Source of the DNA: Pseudomonas brassicacearum subsp. neoaurantiaca | Lineage (GTDB): Bacteria; Pseudomonadota; Gammaproteobacteria; Pseudomonadales; Pseudomonadaceae | DNA length: 64,000 nucleotides | Direction: 5' to 3' | Assembly: GCF_013608025.1 (NCBI RefSeq) | Contig: NZ_VDLV01000063.1 | Span: 246-64,245 of the forward strand | Part shown: positions 12,121 through 20,145 of the stretch, piece after piece | Layout of the letters: every line of letters begins with the position of its first letter | Numbering within the stretch: position 1 is the first letter of the stretch | Notes under the pieces: model-generated | What the model was told of the DNA's origin: nothing | Databases searched by the model: none | Seen by the model: only the letters and a program-made list of their open reading frames with translations | Position numbers and translations under genes: made by a program

Positions 12121-13302
12121 TTACGCGCGTTCCAGCGCGAGGGCCACGCCCTGGCCGCCACCGATGCAGAGTGTCGCGAGGCCTTTCTTGGCGTCGCGCT
12201 TGATCATTTCATGCAGCAGCGTCACCAGCACCCGGCAGCCCGAAGCCCCGATCGGGTGGCCCAAGGCGATGGCGCCGCCGTTGACGTTGACCTTGTCCAT
12301 GTCCCATTCCAGTTCCTTGGCGACGGCCAGGGATTGGGCGGCGAAGGCTTCGTTGGCTTCGATCAGGTCCAGTTGGTCCAGCGACCAGCCAGCCTTGTCC
12401 AGGCAGCGGCGGGTGGCCGAGACCGGGCCAATGCCCATGATCGCCGGGTCGACACCCGCGTTGGCGTAGGCGCTGATTTTTGCCAGCACTGGCAAACCCA
12501 ATGCCTTGGCTTTTTCCGCACTCATCAGGATCACCGCGGCAGCGCCATCGTTCAGCGAGGACGCATTGCCCGCCGTGACGCTGCCGTCTTTCTTGAACGC
12601 CGGCTTGAGCTTGCCCAGGGATTCGGCGGTGGTGCCGGCGCGCGGTTGTTCGTCGGTGGCGAAGGCCACGGGGTCGCCCTTGCGCTGGGGAATCAGGATC
12701 GGCGTGATCTCATCGGCGAAGCGGCCGCCTTCGATGGCGGCAACGGCTTTCTGCTGGGACGCGGCGGCGAAGGCGTCCTGCGCCTCGCGGCTGATGCCGT
12801 ACTTGTCCACCAGGTTCTCGGCAGTGATGCCCATGTGGTAATCGTTGAACGCATCCCACAAGCCGTCGGTGATCATGCTGTCGATCATCTTCGCGTGGCC
12901 CATGCGCAGGCCGGTGCGGGCGGCTGGCAATACGTAGGGGGCGAGGCTCATGTTTTCCATGCCGCCGGCGATGATCACGTCGGCGTCGCCACAGCGAATC
13001 GCCTGGGCGCCCAGGTGCAGCGCCTTGAGGCCCGAACCGCAGACCTTGTTCAAGGTCAGCGCCGGCACGGCGTGGGGCAGGCCGGCGAGGATCGACGCCT
13101 GGCGCGCCGGGTTCTGCCCGGAGCCTGCGGTCAGCACTTGGCCAAGGATCACTTCATCGACTTGCTCGCCGGCCAGGCCGGTCTGTTCCAGCAGGCGACG
13201 AATCACTGCGGCACCGAGTTCCGGCGCGGGAATGGACGCCAGCGAACCCTGGAAACTGCCGATGGCGGTGCGGGTGGCGGCGACAATCACGACTTCTTGC
13301 AT
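12121..13302 (-). CDS. atoB: Acetyl-CoA C-acetyltransferase (thiolase II)
   Basis: This biosynthetic/degradative thiolase of 393 residues splits acetoacetyl-CoA into two acetyl-CoA. Nucleophile Cys 88 is in NKVCGSGLKA; the general-base His is in ALGHPIGASG and the second Cys in CIGGGQG. The ATG at 13302 has a GAGGAG box; an upstream in-frame extension is ignored. It follows the CoA-transferase subunit B gene by 11 bases, so the three genes act in sequence: activation of a 3-oxoacid, then thiolysis. The order atoB-subunit B-subunit A with a divergent LysR gene matches what I recall of the dehydrocarnitine locus of P. aeruginosa. Confidence 0.92.
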   Translation of the reverse strand: MQEVVIVAATRTAIGSFQGSLASIPAPELGAAVIRRLLEQTGLAGEQVDEVILGQVLTAGSGQNPARQASILAGLPHAVPALTLNKVCGSGLKALHLGAQAIRCGDADVIIAGGMENMSLAPYVLPAARTGLRMGHAKMIDSMITDGLWDAFNDYHMGITAENLVDKYGISREAQDAFAAASQQKAVAAIEGGRFADEITPILIPQRKGDPVAFATDEQPRAGTTAESLGKLKPAFKKDGSVTAGNASSLNDGAAAVILMSAEKAKALGLPVLAKISAYANAGVDPAIMGIGPVSATRRCLDKAGWSLDQLDLIEANEAFAAQSLAVAKELEWDMDKVNVNGGAIALGHPIGASGCRVLVTLLHEMIKRDAKKGLATLCIGGGQGVALALERA

Positions 13303-13313
13303 CGAATCTCTCC

Positions 13314-13979
13314 TCACTGGGCAGCGAACTGCATTTCAGGAACGTGGTCCGGCACGATCAGTTTGCCGGCGGTCTTGGCGACGATTTCCTCGACGCTGAC
13401 GCCCGGGGCGCGTTCCTTGAGAATAAAGGCGCCATCCTGGATTTCCAGGTAGGCCAGGTCGGTCAGCACGCGCTTGATGCAACCGGCGCCGGTCAGCGGC
13501 AGGCTGCAACGGGGCAGCAGTTTGGACTCGCCGTCCTTGGACGCGTGGGTCATGGTGACGATAATGTTCTCGGCGCCGGCCACCAGGTCCATCGCGCCGC
13601 CCATGCCCTTGACGAGCTTGCCGGGGATCATCCACGAGGCGATGTTGCCTTCGACGTCTACCTCGAACGCGCCGAGCACGGTCAGGTCGATGTGGCCGCC
13701 ACGGATCATCGCGAACGATTCGGCCGAAGAGAAGATCGATGCGCCGATGCGGGCGGTGACCGTCTGCTTGCCGGCGTTGATCATGTCGGCGTCGACTTCG
13801 GCTTCGGTAGGGAATGCACCCATGCCGAGCAAGCCGTTTTCCGATTGCAGCATGACTTCCATGCCTTCGGGAATGTAGTTGGCGACCAGGGTCGGGATGC
13901 CGATGCCGAGGTTCACGTAGTAGCCGTCTTGCATTTCGCGGGCGACGCGCTGAGCCATTTGTTCGCGGGAAAGTGCCAT
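13314..13979 (-). CDS. 3-oxoacid CoA-transferase subunit B
   Basis: This is the beta subunit of a family I CoA-transferase, 221 residues, with the active-site Glu in QSENGLLG (about residue 47). It forms a heteromer with the product of the next upstream gene. Substrate may be acetoacetate (AtoA/ScoB type) or 3-dehydrocarnitine (DhcB type); sequence alone does not decide. The distance to subunit A is 36 bases. Confidence 0.9.
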   Translation of the reverse strand: MALSREQMAQRVAREMQDGYYVNLGIGIPTLVANYIPEGMEVMLQSENGLLGMGAFPTEAEVDADMINAGKQTVTARIGASIFSSAESFAMIRGGHIDLTVLGAFEVDVEGNIASWMIPGKLVKGMGGAMDLVAGAENIIVTMTHASKDGESKLLPRCSLPLTGAGCIKRVLTDLAYLEIQDGAFILKERAPGVSVEEIVAKTAGKLIVPDHVPEMQFAAQ

Positions 13980-14015
13980 GGTGTCATTCCTTCATTCGGG
14001 CCGGGGGGCAGGGGA

Positions 14016-14714
14016 TCACTTACGGACGGTGCGCTGTTCGATGCGCTTTTCGAACGTGCCGCAAATGACCCGGTCGACGTAGATGCCGGGGGTGTGGATC
14101 TGCGTCGGGTCCAACTCGCCGGGCTCGACGATTTCTTCGACTTCCACCACGGTGATCTTGCCCGCCGTGGCGGCCAGGGGATTGAAGTTCTGGGCGGTGT
14201 GACGATAGACGACGTTGCCGAAATGGTCGGCTTTCCAGCCTTTGACAATGGCAAAGTCACCGGTGATGGATTCTTCCATCAGGTACTGGCGGCCATGGAA
14301 CTCACGCACTTCCTTGCCCTCGGCCACGGGGGTGCCGACGCCGGTTGCGGTGAAGAACGCCGGGATGCCCGCGCCGCCTGCACGCATTTTTTCCGCGAGG
14401 GTGCCTTGGGGGGTGAGTACGACTTCGATTTCACCGCTGAGCAATTGCTTCTCGAACAGGGCGTTTTCGCCCACGTAGGAGGCGATCACCTTGCGGATCT
14501 GCCGGTCCTCCAGCAGTACGCCGAGGCCGAAGCCGTCAACGCCACAGTTGTTGGAAACCACGGTGAGATCGCGGATGCCCTTGCGCTTGATCTCGGCGAT
14601 CAGGTTTTCCGGAATACCGCACAAGCCAAAGCCGCCGGCGATGACGGTCATGCCGTCCTTCAAGCCATCCAGCGCTTCTTCGTAGGAACTCACGCGTTTG
14701 TCGAAACCTGCCAT
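14016..14714 (-). CDS. 3-oxoacid CoA-transferase subunit A
   Basis: This is the alpha subunit of a family I CoA-transferase, 232 residues. The glycine-rich loop GGFGLCGIPENL lies near residue 30, and the family pattern SNNCGVDGFGLG follows. The start MAGFDKRV at 14714 has GAGGTG seven bases upstream; an in-frame extension to 14768 lacks a ribosome-binding site. It is the first gene of the operon and is divergent from a LysR regulator 137 bases away. Function follows subunit B: transfer of CoA to acetoacetate or dehydrocarnitine. Confidence 0.9.
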   Translation of the reverse strand: MAGFDKRVSSYEEALDGLKDGMTVIAGGFGLCGIPENLIAEIKRKGIRDLTVVSNNCGVDGFGLGVLLEDRQIRKVIASYVGENALFEKQLLSGEIEVVLTPQGTLAEKMRAGGAGIPAFFTATGVGTPVAEGKEVREFHGRQYLMEESITGDFAIVKGWKADHFGNVVYRHTAQNFNPLAATAGKITVVEVEEIVEPGELDPTQIHTPGIYVDRVICGTFEKRIEQRTVRK

Positions 14715-14851
14715 AGACACCTCTTTTATTCTTGAGTGGGGTCGCAATGAGATGCAGTGTTGCGCCAAGTCATATATTTGTTAAGTTGATTTTTACGTTG
14801 GATTGATTGATAAAACTCAACAATAGTTCGCCTGTAGGAGCCCCGACACCT

Positions 14852-15748
14852 ATGACCCTCAAGCAAATCCGCGCGTTTCTGGCCGTGGCCCAAAGCCTGA
14901 GCTTCGCCGTGGCCTGCGAGCGGCTGCACCTCTCCCAATCGGCCCTGAGCTTGACGATCAAGGCGTTGGAGGAGGGGCTGGGAGGCCGCCTGTTCAGTCG
15001 CAACACACGCAACGTGGCACTGACACCGGAAGGCGAGTCCCTGTTGCCGCTGGCCCGTCGGCTGGTGGCTGACTGGGACAACGCCGAGGATGAAATGCGC
15101 CAGCGCTTTACCTTGCAGCGCGGTCGCGTGACGTTGGCGGCGATGCCGTCGTTCGCCGGCAACCTGCTGCCACCGATTCTCAAGACCTTCCGCGCACGGT
15201 TCCCGAATGTCAATGTCACGGTCAACGACGTGATCAACGAGCAGGTGCTGGAAATGGTCCGCGATCGTCATGTGGAGCTGGGCGTGGCGTTCGAGCCGAT
15301 GCAGGGCTCGTCGCTGGCATTCACGCCGTTGTACCGCGATCGTTTCGTTGCGGTGGTGCCTTTGGATTCACCGCTGGCCCAGCGCGACGACATCCAGTGG
15401 GAGACCTTGCTGGAACAGCCATTCATCACCTTGCAACGGCCCTCTACCGTGCGGGTCATGCTGGAAGAACATCTGCAAGCCCGAGGCTGGAAGCTGCCGG
15501 TGGAGTTCGAGAGCCACCAGTTGGCGACCGTCGGGCGGATGGTTGCCAGTGGCCTCGGCGTCAGCGCGGTGCCGGCCCTGTGCGTTGGCCAGATGCATGA
15601 GCTGGGTGCCCGTTGCATCACCCTCAGCGACCCGGTGATAGAACGGGCCATTGGCGTGCTGACCAAGCCGGGCTACGAACTGTCGGCGGCGGCCCAGGCG
15701 TTGTTCGATACGTTGAAGGATCAGGACCTGAGTGTGCGGTCGCCATGA
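14852..15748 (+). CDS. LysR-family regulator (DhcR-like)
   Basis: This is a 298-residue LysR regulator: HTH at about 3-60 (TLKQIRAFLAVAQSLSF, LSQSALSLTIKALE) and a substrate-binding domain at 90-295. The start at 14852 gives the canonical LysR N-terminus; GGAG lies 11 bases upstream, slightly far. It is divergent from the CoA-transferase/thiolase operon and so its likely activator. In P. aeruginosa the gene in this position is DhcR, linked to carnitine breakdown; that assignment here is inference from gene order. Confidence 0.82.
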   Translation: MTLKQIRAFLAVAQSLSFAVACERLHLSQSALSLTIKALEEGLGGRLFSRNTRNVALTPEGESLLPLARRLVADWDNAEDEMRQRFTLQRGRVTLAAMPSFAGNLLPPILKTFRARFPNVNVTVNDVINEQVLEMVRDRHVELGVAFEPMQGSSLAFTPLYRDRFVAVVPLDSPLAQRDDIQWETLLEQPFITLQRPSTVRVMLEEHLQARGWKLPVEFESHQLATVGRMVASGLGVSAVPALCVGQMHELGARCITLSDPVIERAIGVLTKPGYELSAAAQALFDTLKDQDLSVRSP

Positions 15749-15771
15749 GTTCAGGTGCCATGAGTTGTCCC

Positions 15772-15860
15772 TGTGGGAGCGAGCTTGCTCGCGATAGCGG
15801 TGTATCAGTCAGCGTCTATGTAACTGACCCATTGCTATCGCGAGCAAGCTCGCTCCCACA
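15772..15860. repeat. REPIN, type 3
   Basis: Inverted TGTGGGAGCGAGCTTGCTCGCGA copies lie between the convergent LysR and sirtuin genes. Confidence 0.85.
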
Positions 15861-15877
15861 GTGGAGTGGGGGGCGCT

Positions 15878-16705
15878 TCAGATCATCAGCGGCAACAGTT
15901 CTTCGCACGGTATTCCGATCTTCAGATCCAACAATTCATCAGCCCGGGTCTTGCCCTGGTTGATCGCCAGCAGCGGCTTGCCCTGGTCCTTGATCGCGCG
16001 GCACAGGCGAAACGCTGAATAGGCCATCAGTGACGAGCCCACCACCAACAATCCATCCGCTTGCTCGACGGCTTGCATGGCGCGCGCCGCGGTGGGCGCG
16101 GCGACGTTTTCACCGAAAAAAACCACATCCGGCTTCAGGCGTTCGCCGGCGCAATGCGGGCAATGCGGCACCTGGAAACGCGCCTCGAACGCCGGATCCA
16201 GCAGCGTGTCGCCATCGGGTGCCTGCATGGCATCGACACCGCTCAGGTAGGCGTTCTCGGTTTCCATCAACGCCTGGATCTGCTGGCGCTCGCTGCGCTG
16301 GCCGCAATCGAGGCACAGCACGCGGTGCAGGCTGCCGTGCAGTTCGACGACATGCCGGCTACCGGCCTGGTCATGCAAGGCGTCGACGTTCTGCGTGATC
16401 AGCCCACTGATGCGCTCCGCCGCCTGTAACGCCGCCAAGGCTTCGTGCGCCTGGTTCGGGCGGGCTTGGCGCATGCGTGGCCATCCGAGCATCGCCCGCG
16501 CCCAATAGCGTCGCCGCGCCTCCGGTTGGGCGAGGAATTCCTGGTACATCATCGGTTGCCGGCCCCGTCGCACACCGTCGGTGTCCCGGTAGTCGGGAAT
16601 GCCCGATGGGGTGCTGATGCCCGCGCCCGTCAGCACCAGGAAGCGGCGCCCGGTCATATAGGTCTGCAGTTGGTCGATCGGATCACGGTGTAGATCGTCG
16701 GGCAT
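15878..16705 (-). CDS. NAD-dependent protein deacylase, Sir2 family
   Basis: This 275-residue sirtuin removes acyl groups from lysines using NAD. NAD-binding GAGIS is at 27-31 and TQNVDALH at 104-111. The catalytic His 123 is in VELHGS. The four zinc cysteines are C131-x2-C134 and C182-x2-C185. The longer spacing between the Cys pairs and the PDYRDTDG motif fit the class II (SIRT4-like) bacterial sirtuins. The start MPDDLHRDP at 16705 has GGAGAA nearby; the in-frame extension to 16963 overlaps the divergent gene and is rejected. Confidence 0.88.
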   Translation of the reverse strand: MPDDLHRDPIDQLQTYMTGRRFLVLTGAGISTPSGIPDYRDTDGVRRGRQPMMYQEFLAQPEARRRYWARAMLGWPRMRQARPNQAHEALAALQAAERISGLITQNVDALHDQAGSRHVVELHGSLHRVLCLDCGQRSERQQIQALMETENAYLSGVDAMQAPDGDTLLDPAFEARFQVPHCPHCAGERLKPDVVFFGENVAAPTAARAMQAVEQADGLLVVGSSLMAYSAFRLCRAIKDQGKPLLAINQGKTRADELLDLKIGIPCEELLPLMI

Positions 16706-16883
16706 GGAGGTTCTCCGCTGGCCTTGAGTCGTTGAGGGTAGCACCGGGTTCGTCCCACGCCTTTCGTCGCCCTCGCGTGGTGTTTGTTCAAACTTTCCCA
16801 GCGCCGGTGAAATCCACCTTATGTGCGGTACTTCAGCGCTCTTGCGCCGCGCTGCGCTAATGAACACGGATAAGGAGAACGCA

Positions 16884-17393
16884 ATGGCAACCCCCAAAGA
16901 GAACCTGCTGGATTGGCTCAACGACGCCCACGCCATGGAACAGCAAGCAGAGAAAATGCTCAAGGCCCAGGCCGAGCGCCTCGAGCATTATCCGGTGCTC
17001 AAGGCTCGGATCGAACAGCACATCGAAGAAACGCTCGGGCAGCAGAAACTGGTCGAAGGGTGCATCCAGCGGCTGGGCGGCAGCCCGTCGATGCTCAAGG
17101 ACATGGCCGGCAAGCTGATGGCGTTCGGTCAGGCCATGGGCGGCATGGCGATGAGTGACGAAGTGGTCAAGGGCGCCATGAGTGGCTACGTATTCGAGAA
17201 CCTCGAGATCGCTTCCTACACGGTGCTGATCGCGGCGGCGAAAGCGGCCGGCGATGTCGAGACCCAGAAGGCCTGCGAGCAGATCCTGCCCCAGGAAATC
17301 GCCATGGCCGACTGGCTGCGCGACCATCTGCCGGAAATCACCCAGGCGTTTCTCGAGCGTTCGGCCAACCCGCATACCGAAGCCAAGCGCTGA
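16884..17393 (+). CDS. Ferritin-like DUF892 protein (YciE type)
   Basis: This is a 169-residue all-helical protein of the YciE/YciF (DUF892) family, a four-helix ferritin-like bundle. The N-terminus NLLDWLNDAHAMEQQAEKML and the later EHYPVLKARIEQHIEET and FENLEIASYTVLIAAA hold the acidic/His residues expected at a di-metal site. ATAAGGAGAA precedes the ATG at a good distance. Enterobacterial relatives are stress-induced; the biochemical role is not established. It opens the stress block and is followed by two small genes on the same strand. Confidence 0.82.
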   Translation: MATPKENLLDWLNDAHAMEQQAEKMLKAQAERLEHYPVLKARIEQHIEETLGQQKLVEGCIQRLGGSPSMLKDMAGKLMAFGQAMGGMAMSDEVVKGAMSGYVFENLEIASYTVLIAAAKAAGDVETQKACEQILPQEIAMADWLRDHLPEITQAFLERSANPHTEAKR

Positions 17394-17400
17394 TGCAAAA

Positions 17401-17425
17401 GCGCGGCCGCTGATTGCGGCCGCGC
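17401..17425 (+). terminator. Strong hairpin between DUF892 gene and next gene
   Basis: GCGCGGCCGC and GCGGCCGCGC form a perfect 10-bp stem around TGATT. No T-run follows, so it may attenuate or stabilise the upstream message rather than terminate fully. Confidence 0.45.
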
Positions 17426-17457
17426 CAAACCTGCCGTCAAACGCAAAGAGGACAGGC

Positions 17458-17727
17458 ATGAAGCAGACCACCGGTGAGGTAAGAGCCATCAATCGACAGA
17501 GTGCGAGAGTGGGTGTCTACGTGGCCGAAGAAGACGGCCACACGGTACTCGAGCTGGGCCCCGCCAACGACGTGGACATTGGCGACGTCATGGAGTGGGA
17601 CAGCGGCGCGGCCCTTGGCACCCAGACGTATCGCAACCTGACCAAGGGTTGGGCCGACGAGGTGTATGTGGCAAAGCATGGCGTTGCGGCAGCGAACCTT
17701 GAGGTCCAACTGTTGGTGGGATCCTGA
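17458..17727 (+). CDS. Small hypothetical protein, beta-rich
   Basis: This is an 89-residue cytoplasmic protein with alternating hydrophobic stretches (VRAINRQSARVGVYVAE, TVLELGPANDVDIGDVMEW) that suggest a small beta-barrel. No catalytic motif or signal peptide is visible and I do not recognise a named family. The ATG is chosen because of the preceding AAAGAGGA box. It sits between a DUF892 gene and the metallothionein gene, 24 bases before the latter, so it is probably part of the same stress-linked unit. Confidence 0.7.
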   Translation: MKQTTGEVRAINRQSARVGVYVAEEDGHTVLELGPANDVDIGDVMEWDSGAALGTQTYRNLTKGWADEVYVAKHGVAAANLEVQLLVGS

Positions 17728-17751
17728 TAGTTCCAGTGCAGGAGAAGGATC

Positions 17752-18000
17752 ATGAGCGAATTGAAGTGTGGCTGCCCCGGCTGCCACTGCGATGTCGATC
17801 CCGATCGGGTGTTCAACCATGACGGCGAGGCTTATTGCAGTCAGGCCTGCGCCGAGCAACACCCCAACGGAGAACCGTGCCCGGCGCCGGATTGCCATTG
17901 CGAGCACAGTGGCAAGGTCGGCGAAAGGGACATCACCAACAACCAGCTGGATGAAGCGTTGGAGGAAACGTTCCCGGCCAGCGACCCGATTTCACCCTGA
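17752..18000 (+). CDS. Bacterial metallothionein, Pseudomonas type
   Basis: This is an 82-residue metal-binding protein with nine cysteines (6, 8, 11, 13, 29, 33, 43, 48, 50) and histidines at 12, 23, 37 and 49, in the CxCxxCxC...YCSxAC...CxxxxCxC layout of SmtA/BmtA metallothioneins. The long C-terminal tail after residue 55, ending ALEETFPASDPISP, is typical of the Pseudomonas subgroup and holds no cysteine. It would bind Zn or Cd in clusters. AGGAGAAGG precedes the ATG. Confidence 0.9.
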   Translation: MSELKCGCPGCHCDVDPDRVFNHDGEAYCSQACAEQHPNGEPCPAPDCHCEHSGKVGERDITNNQLDEALEETFPASDPISP

Positions 18001-18217
18001 ACATCGCTTTATCCGGGCATCGGCGACAGGGTGCCCGGACACCGCAAGCCGGTCAGTGCGGTGGTGCAAGACAACACCGGCAGCCCGCGAGTTTTGGCTT
18101 CCTGGAACGGCGCGAGGCCGGGGTGACGAGACCGGTGCAGTGGGGTGCCGGCGCCACTCGGCCCTTGGCGGACAGCGTGGAAAGACACGCACTGTTTTAA
18201 ATGGATGGAACAGGCAG

Positions 18218-18307
18218 TGTGGGAGCGAGCCTGCTCGCGAAAGCAGTTAAAAGTTCAATACCCATATTGACTGATAGATTGCATTCGCGAGCAGGCTCGC
18301 TCCCACA
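18218..18307. repeat. REPIN, type 3 (CCTGCTCGCGA variant)
   Basis: Inverted TGTGGGAGCGAGCCTGCTCGCGA copies lie around an AT-rich core. This variant differs from the commoner AGCTTGCTCG form by one base pair in the palindrome. Confidence 0.85.
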
Positions 18308-18415
18308 TAGTTGCGCATCTTGCTGATGCCAATTAACCGCCGCTTGGGTGATAGCCAATTTCAATTCATCGCAAGCGCAGCGGTATATAAATAAAGCGGC
18401 GACCGTTCGTCGCCA

Positions 18416-18435
18416 TTTGAAGAACTTTCTTCAAA
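18416..18435. promoter_or_regulatory. Perfect palindrome upstream of KGG stress gene
   Basis: TTTGAAGAA-CT-TTCTTCAAA is a 9-bp perfect inverted repeat about 75 bases before the KGG start, just downstream of an AT-rich TATATAAATAAA stretch. It also contains GAACTT, which resembles an AlgU/RpoE -35 box. It could be a regulator site or a leader hairpin. Confidence 0.45.
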
Positions 18436-18510
18436 CCTTGAATGCGTCATGTTTTCCGAATAAGTACGAGCCAACAGGGTTCGCAAATAGCAACTAACGA
18501 GGTGAATGAA

Positions 18511-18888
18511 ATGGCAAATACAGGTAATAACAACCCTGGCAATTTCGCTAACGATCGTGAGAAAGCATCTGAAGCCGGCAAGAAAGGCGGCCAGGCATCG
18601 GGCGGCAACTTCGCCAACGATCCGGAACGCGCAGCCGAGGCTGGCCGTAAGGGTGGCCACATGTCGGGTGGCAATTTTGCCAACGATCCGGAACGTGCCG
18701 CAGAAGCCGGTCGCAAGGGCGGACAAGCCTCGGGTGGCAATTTTGCCAATGACCCTGAACGGGCCTCGGAAGCGGGCCGCAAAGGTGGCCAAGCCTCCGG
18801 TGGCAACTTTGCCAATGACCGGGAAAAGGCTTCTGAAGCCGGTAAGAAAGGCGGGGAAAACAGCCACGGTGGCGGTCGTAATTCGTAA
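18511..18888 (+). CDS. KGG-repeat general stress protein
   Basis: This is a 125-residue hydrophilic protein made almost entirely of five tandem 22-residue repeats with core GGNFANDPERAAEAGRKGG. The repeat matches the KGG (con-10/YciG) stress-protein motif, usually present once or twice in short proteins. It is Gly-rich and charged, probably disordered, with no signal peptide. The start at 18511 follows GAGGTGAA; an upstream in-frame ATG at 18442 would add a poorly conserved head. Related proteins are induced in stationary phase or osmotic stress, which fits its neighbours. Confidence 0.88.
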   Translation: MANTGNNNPGNFANDREKASEAGKKGGQASGGNFANDPERAAEAGRKGGHMSGGNFANDPERAAEAGRKGGQASGGNFANDPERASEAGRKGGQASGGNFANDREKASEAGKKGGENSHGGGRNS

Positions 18889-18904
18889 TGTCCCGTGGTC
18901 TGCA

Positions 18905-18930
18905 GGCCCCATGTCATTTGACATGGGGCC
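18905..18930 (+). terminator. Hairpin after KGG gene
   Basis: GGCCCCATGTCA pairs perfectly with TGACATGGGGCC, 16 bases after the stop. No T-run follows. A second hairpin, TCGGGCATG/CATGCCCGG, lies at 18964-18982. Confidence 0.5.
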
Positions 18931-19155
18931 CGCACCGTCGAATGCATGAAAGTGTATATAAAGTCGGGCATGTCATGCCCGGCTTCGCTTGACTGTTCAC
19001 AACTAAGTCGTGTTTCGGTTATGCAGCGATGCAACGACCATTCGTCTTGCGCCGTGAATAAAAAATAAATTTTATTTCATTAACTTCTTCTGACTGTCAT
19101 GGGCCTGTCGTCGGCAGGGTTCCCATGAACTGTGTCCTGACCGAGGAGTTCAATC

Positions 19156-20037
19156 ATGTTTATTCACAATAAGCGATTGCAATATACCGTGCGTGTCGCC
19201 GAGCCCAATCCAGGCCTTGCAAACCTGTTGCTGGAACAGTTTGGTGGCGCCCAGGGTGAATTGGCGGCCGCGTCGCGTTATTTCACCCAGGCCCTGTCCG
19301 AAGATGATCCGGGCCGCAAGGATTTGCTGATGGACATCGCCACCGAGGAGCTCAGTCACTTGGAGGTGATCGGCTCGATCATCGTCATGCTGAACAAGGG
19401 CGCCAAGGGCAAGATGGCCGAAGGCGTCGAGCAGGAAGGCCAGCTGTATCGCGAGATCAACGGTGCGGGCAACGACTCCCATATCACCAGCGTGCTGTAT
19501 GGGGCCGGTTCGCCGCTGACCAACTCGGCGGGAGTACCCTGGACAGCGGCCTACATCGACACGATTGGCGAACCGACCGCGGACATGCGTTCGAACATCG
19601 CCGCGGAGGCCCGGGCGAAAATCGTTTACGAGCGGCTGATGAACGTCACCGACGACCCCGGTGTGAAAGAAGCCCTGGGCTTTTTGATGACACGCGAAAT
19701 CGCGCACCAGTTGTCGTTTGAGAAAGCCCTGCACGCCATCCAGCCCAACTTCCCCCAAGGCAAATTGCCTGGCATGCCGGAGTTCACCAACGTGTACTTC
19801 AACATGTCCCAGGGCGAGCCTTCGGTGCGCGGTCCCTGGAACCAGGGCGACGATTGGGAATTTGTCGAGAATCCGACGCCGGCGGTCGATGGCGGCGATG
19901 GCCTGGCCAGTGTGCAACTGAGCGAGAAGGATGAAGCATTGTTGATGGACATGAAGGCACGAACGATGTCCAACCCGGAAAGCAACCCCACGACAGGCGC
20001 CGACCTGGGCTCGGGGATGCAAAACGAGAAGCTGTGA
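19156..20037 (+). CDS. katN: Manganese catalase
   Basis: This is a non-haem di-manganese catalase of 293 residues that breaks down hydrogen peroxide. The ferritin-like core supplies metal ligands E35 (QGELAAASRYF), E65 and H68 (EELSHLEV), a Glu in IAAEARAKIVYERL (about 151) and H184 (REIAHQLSFEKAL), at nearly the positions known for characterised manganese catalases. GAGGAG precedes the ATG. It fits the stress block and would need manganese, which makes the following ZIP-type metal transporter gene a meaningful neighbour. Confidence 0.93.
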   Translation: MFIHNKRLQYTVRVAEPNPGLANLLLEQFGGAQGELAAASRYFTQALSEDDPGRKDLLMDIATEELSHLEVIGSIIVMLNKGAKGKMAEGVEQEGQLYREINGAGNDSHITSVLYGAGSPLTNSAGVPWTAAYIDTIGEPTADMRSNIAAEARAKIVYERLMNVTDDPGVKEALGFLMTREIAHQLSFEKALHAIQPNFPQGKLPGMPEFTNVYFNMSQGEPSVRGPWNQGDDWEFVENPTPAVDGGDGLASVQLSEKDEALLMDMKARTMSNPESNPTTGADLGSGMQNEKL

Positions 20038-20145
20038 AGCATCGGCGAGGGGGCCTGGCTCCCTCGCCTGAACATATCGCTTGATCGTTCCTTTGGTTGC
20101 GGGTGACGATCAGGCACCGTGCGGTTAAATCAACAAGGACATTCG

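Larger units (their letters stand above)
18001..18510. other. Intergenic region with REPIN and two palindromes
   Basis: No convincing gene lies in these 510 bases. They contain a type 3 REPIN (18218-18307) and, upstream of the KGG gene, GGCGACCGTTCGTCGCC (18397-18413) and the palindrome at 18416-18435. Confidence 0.6.

Noticed and set aside
18511..18888. Tandem repeats that could suggest a CRISPR-like array
   Set aside because: The repeats are contiguous 66-base coding units without spacers and translate to KGG motifs.
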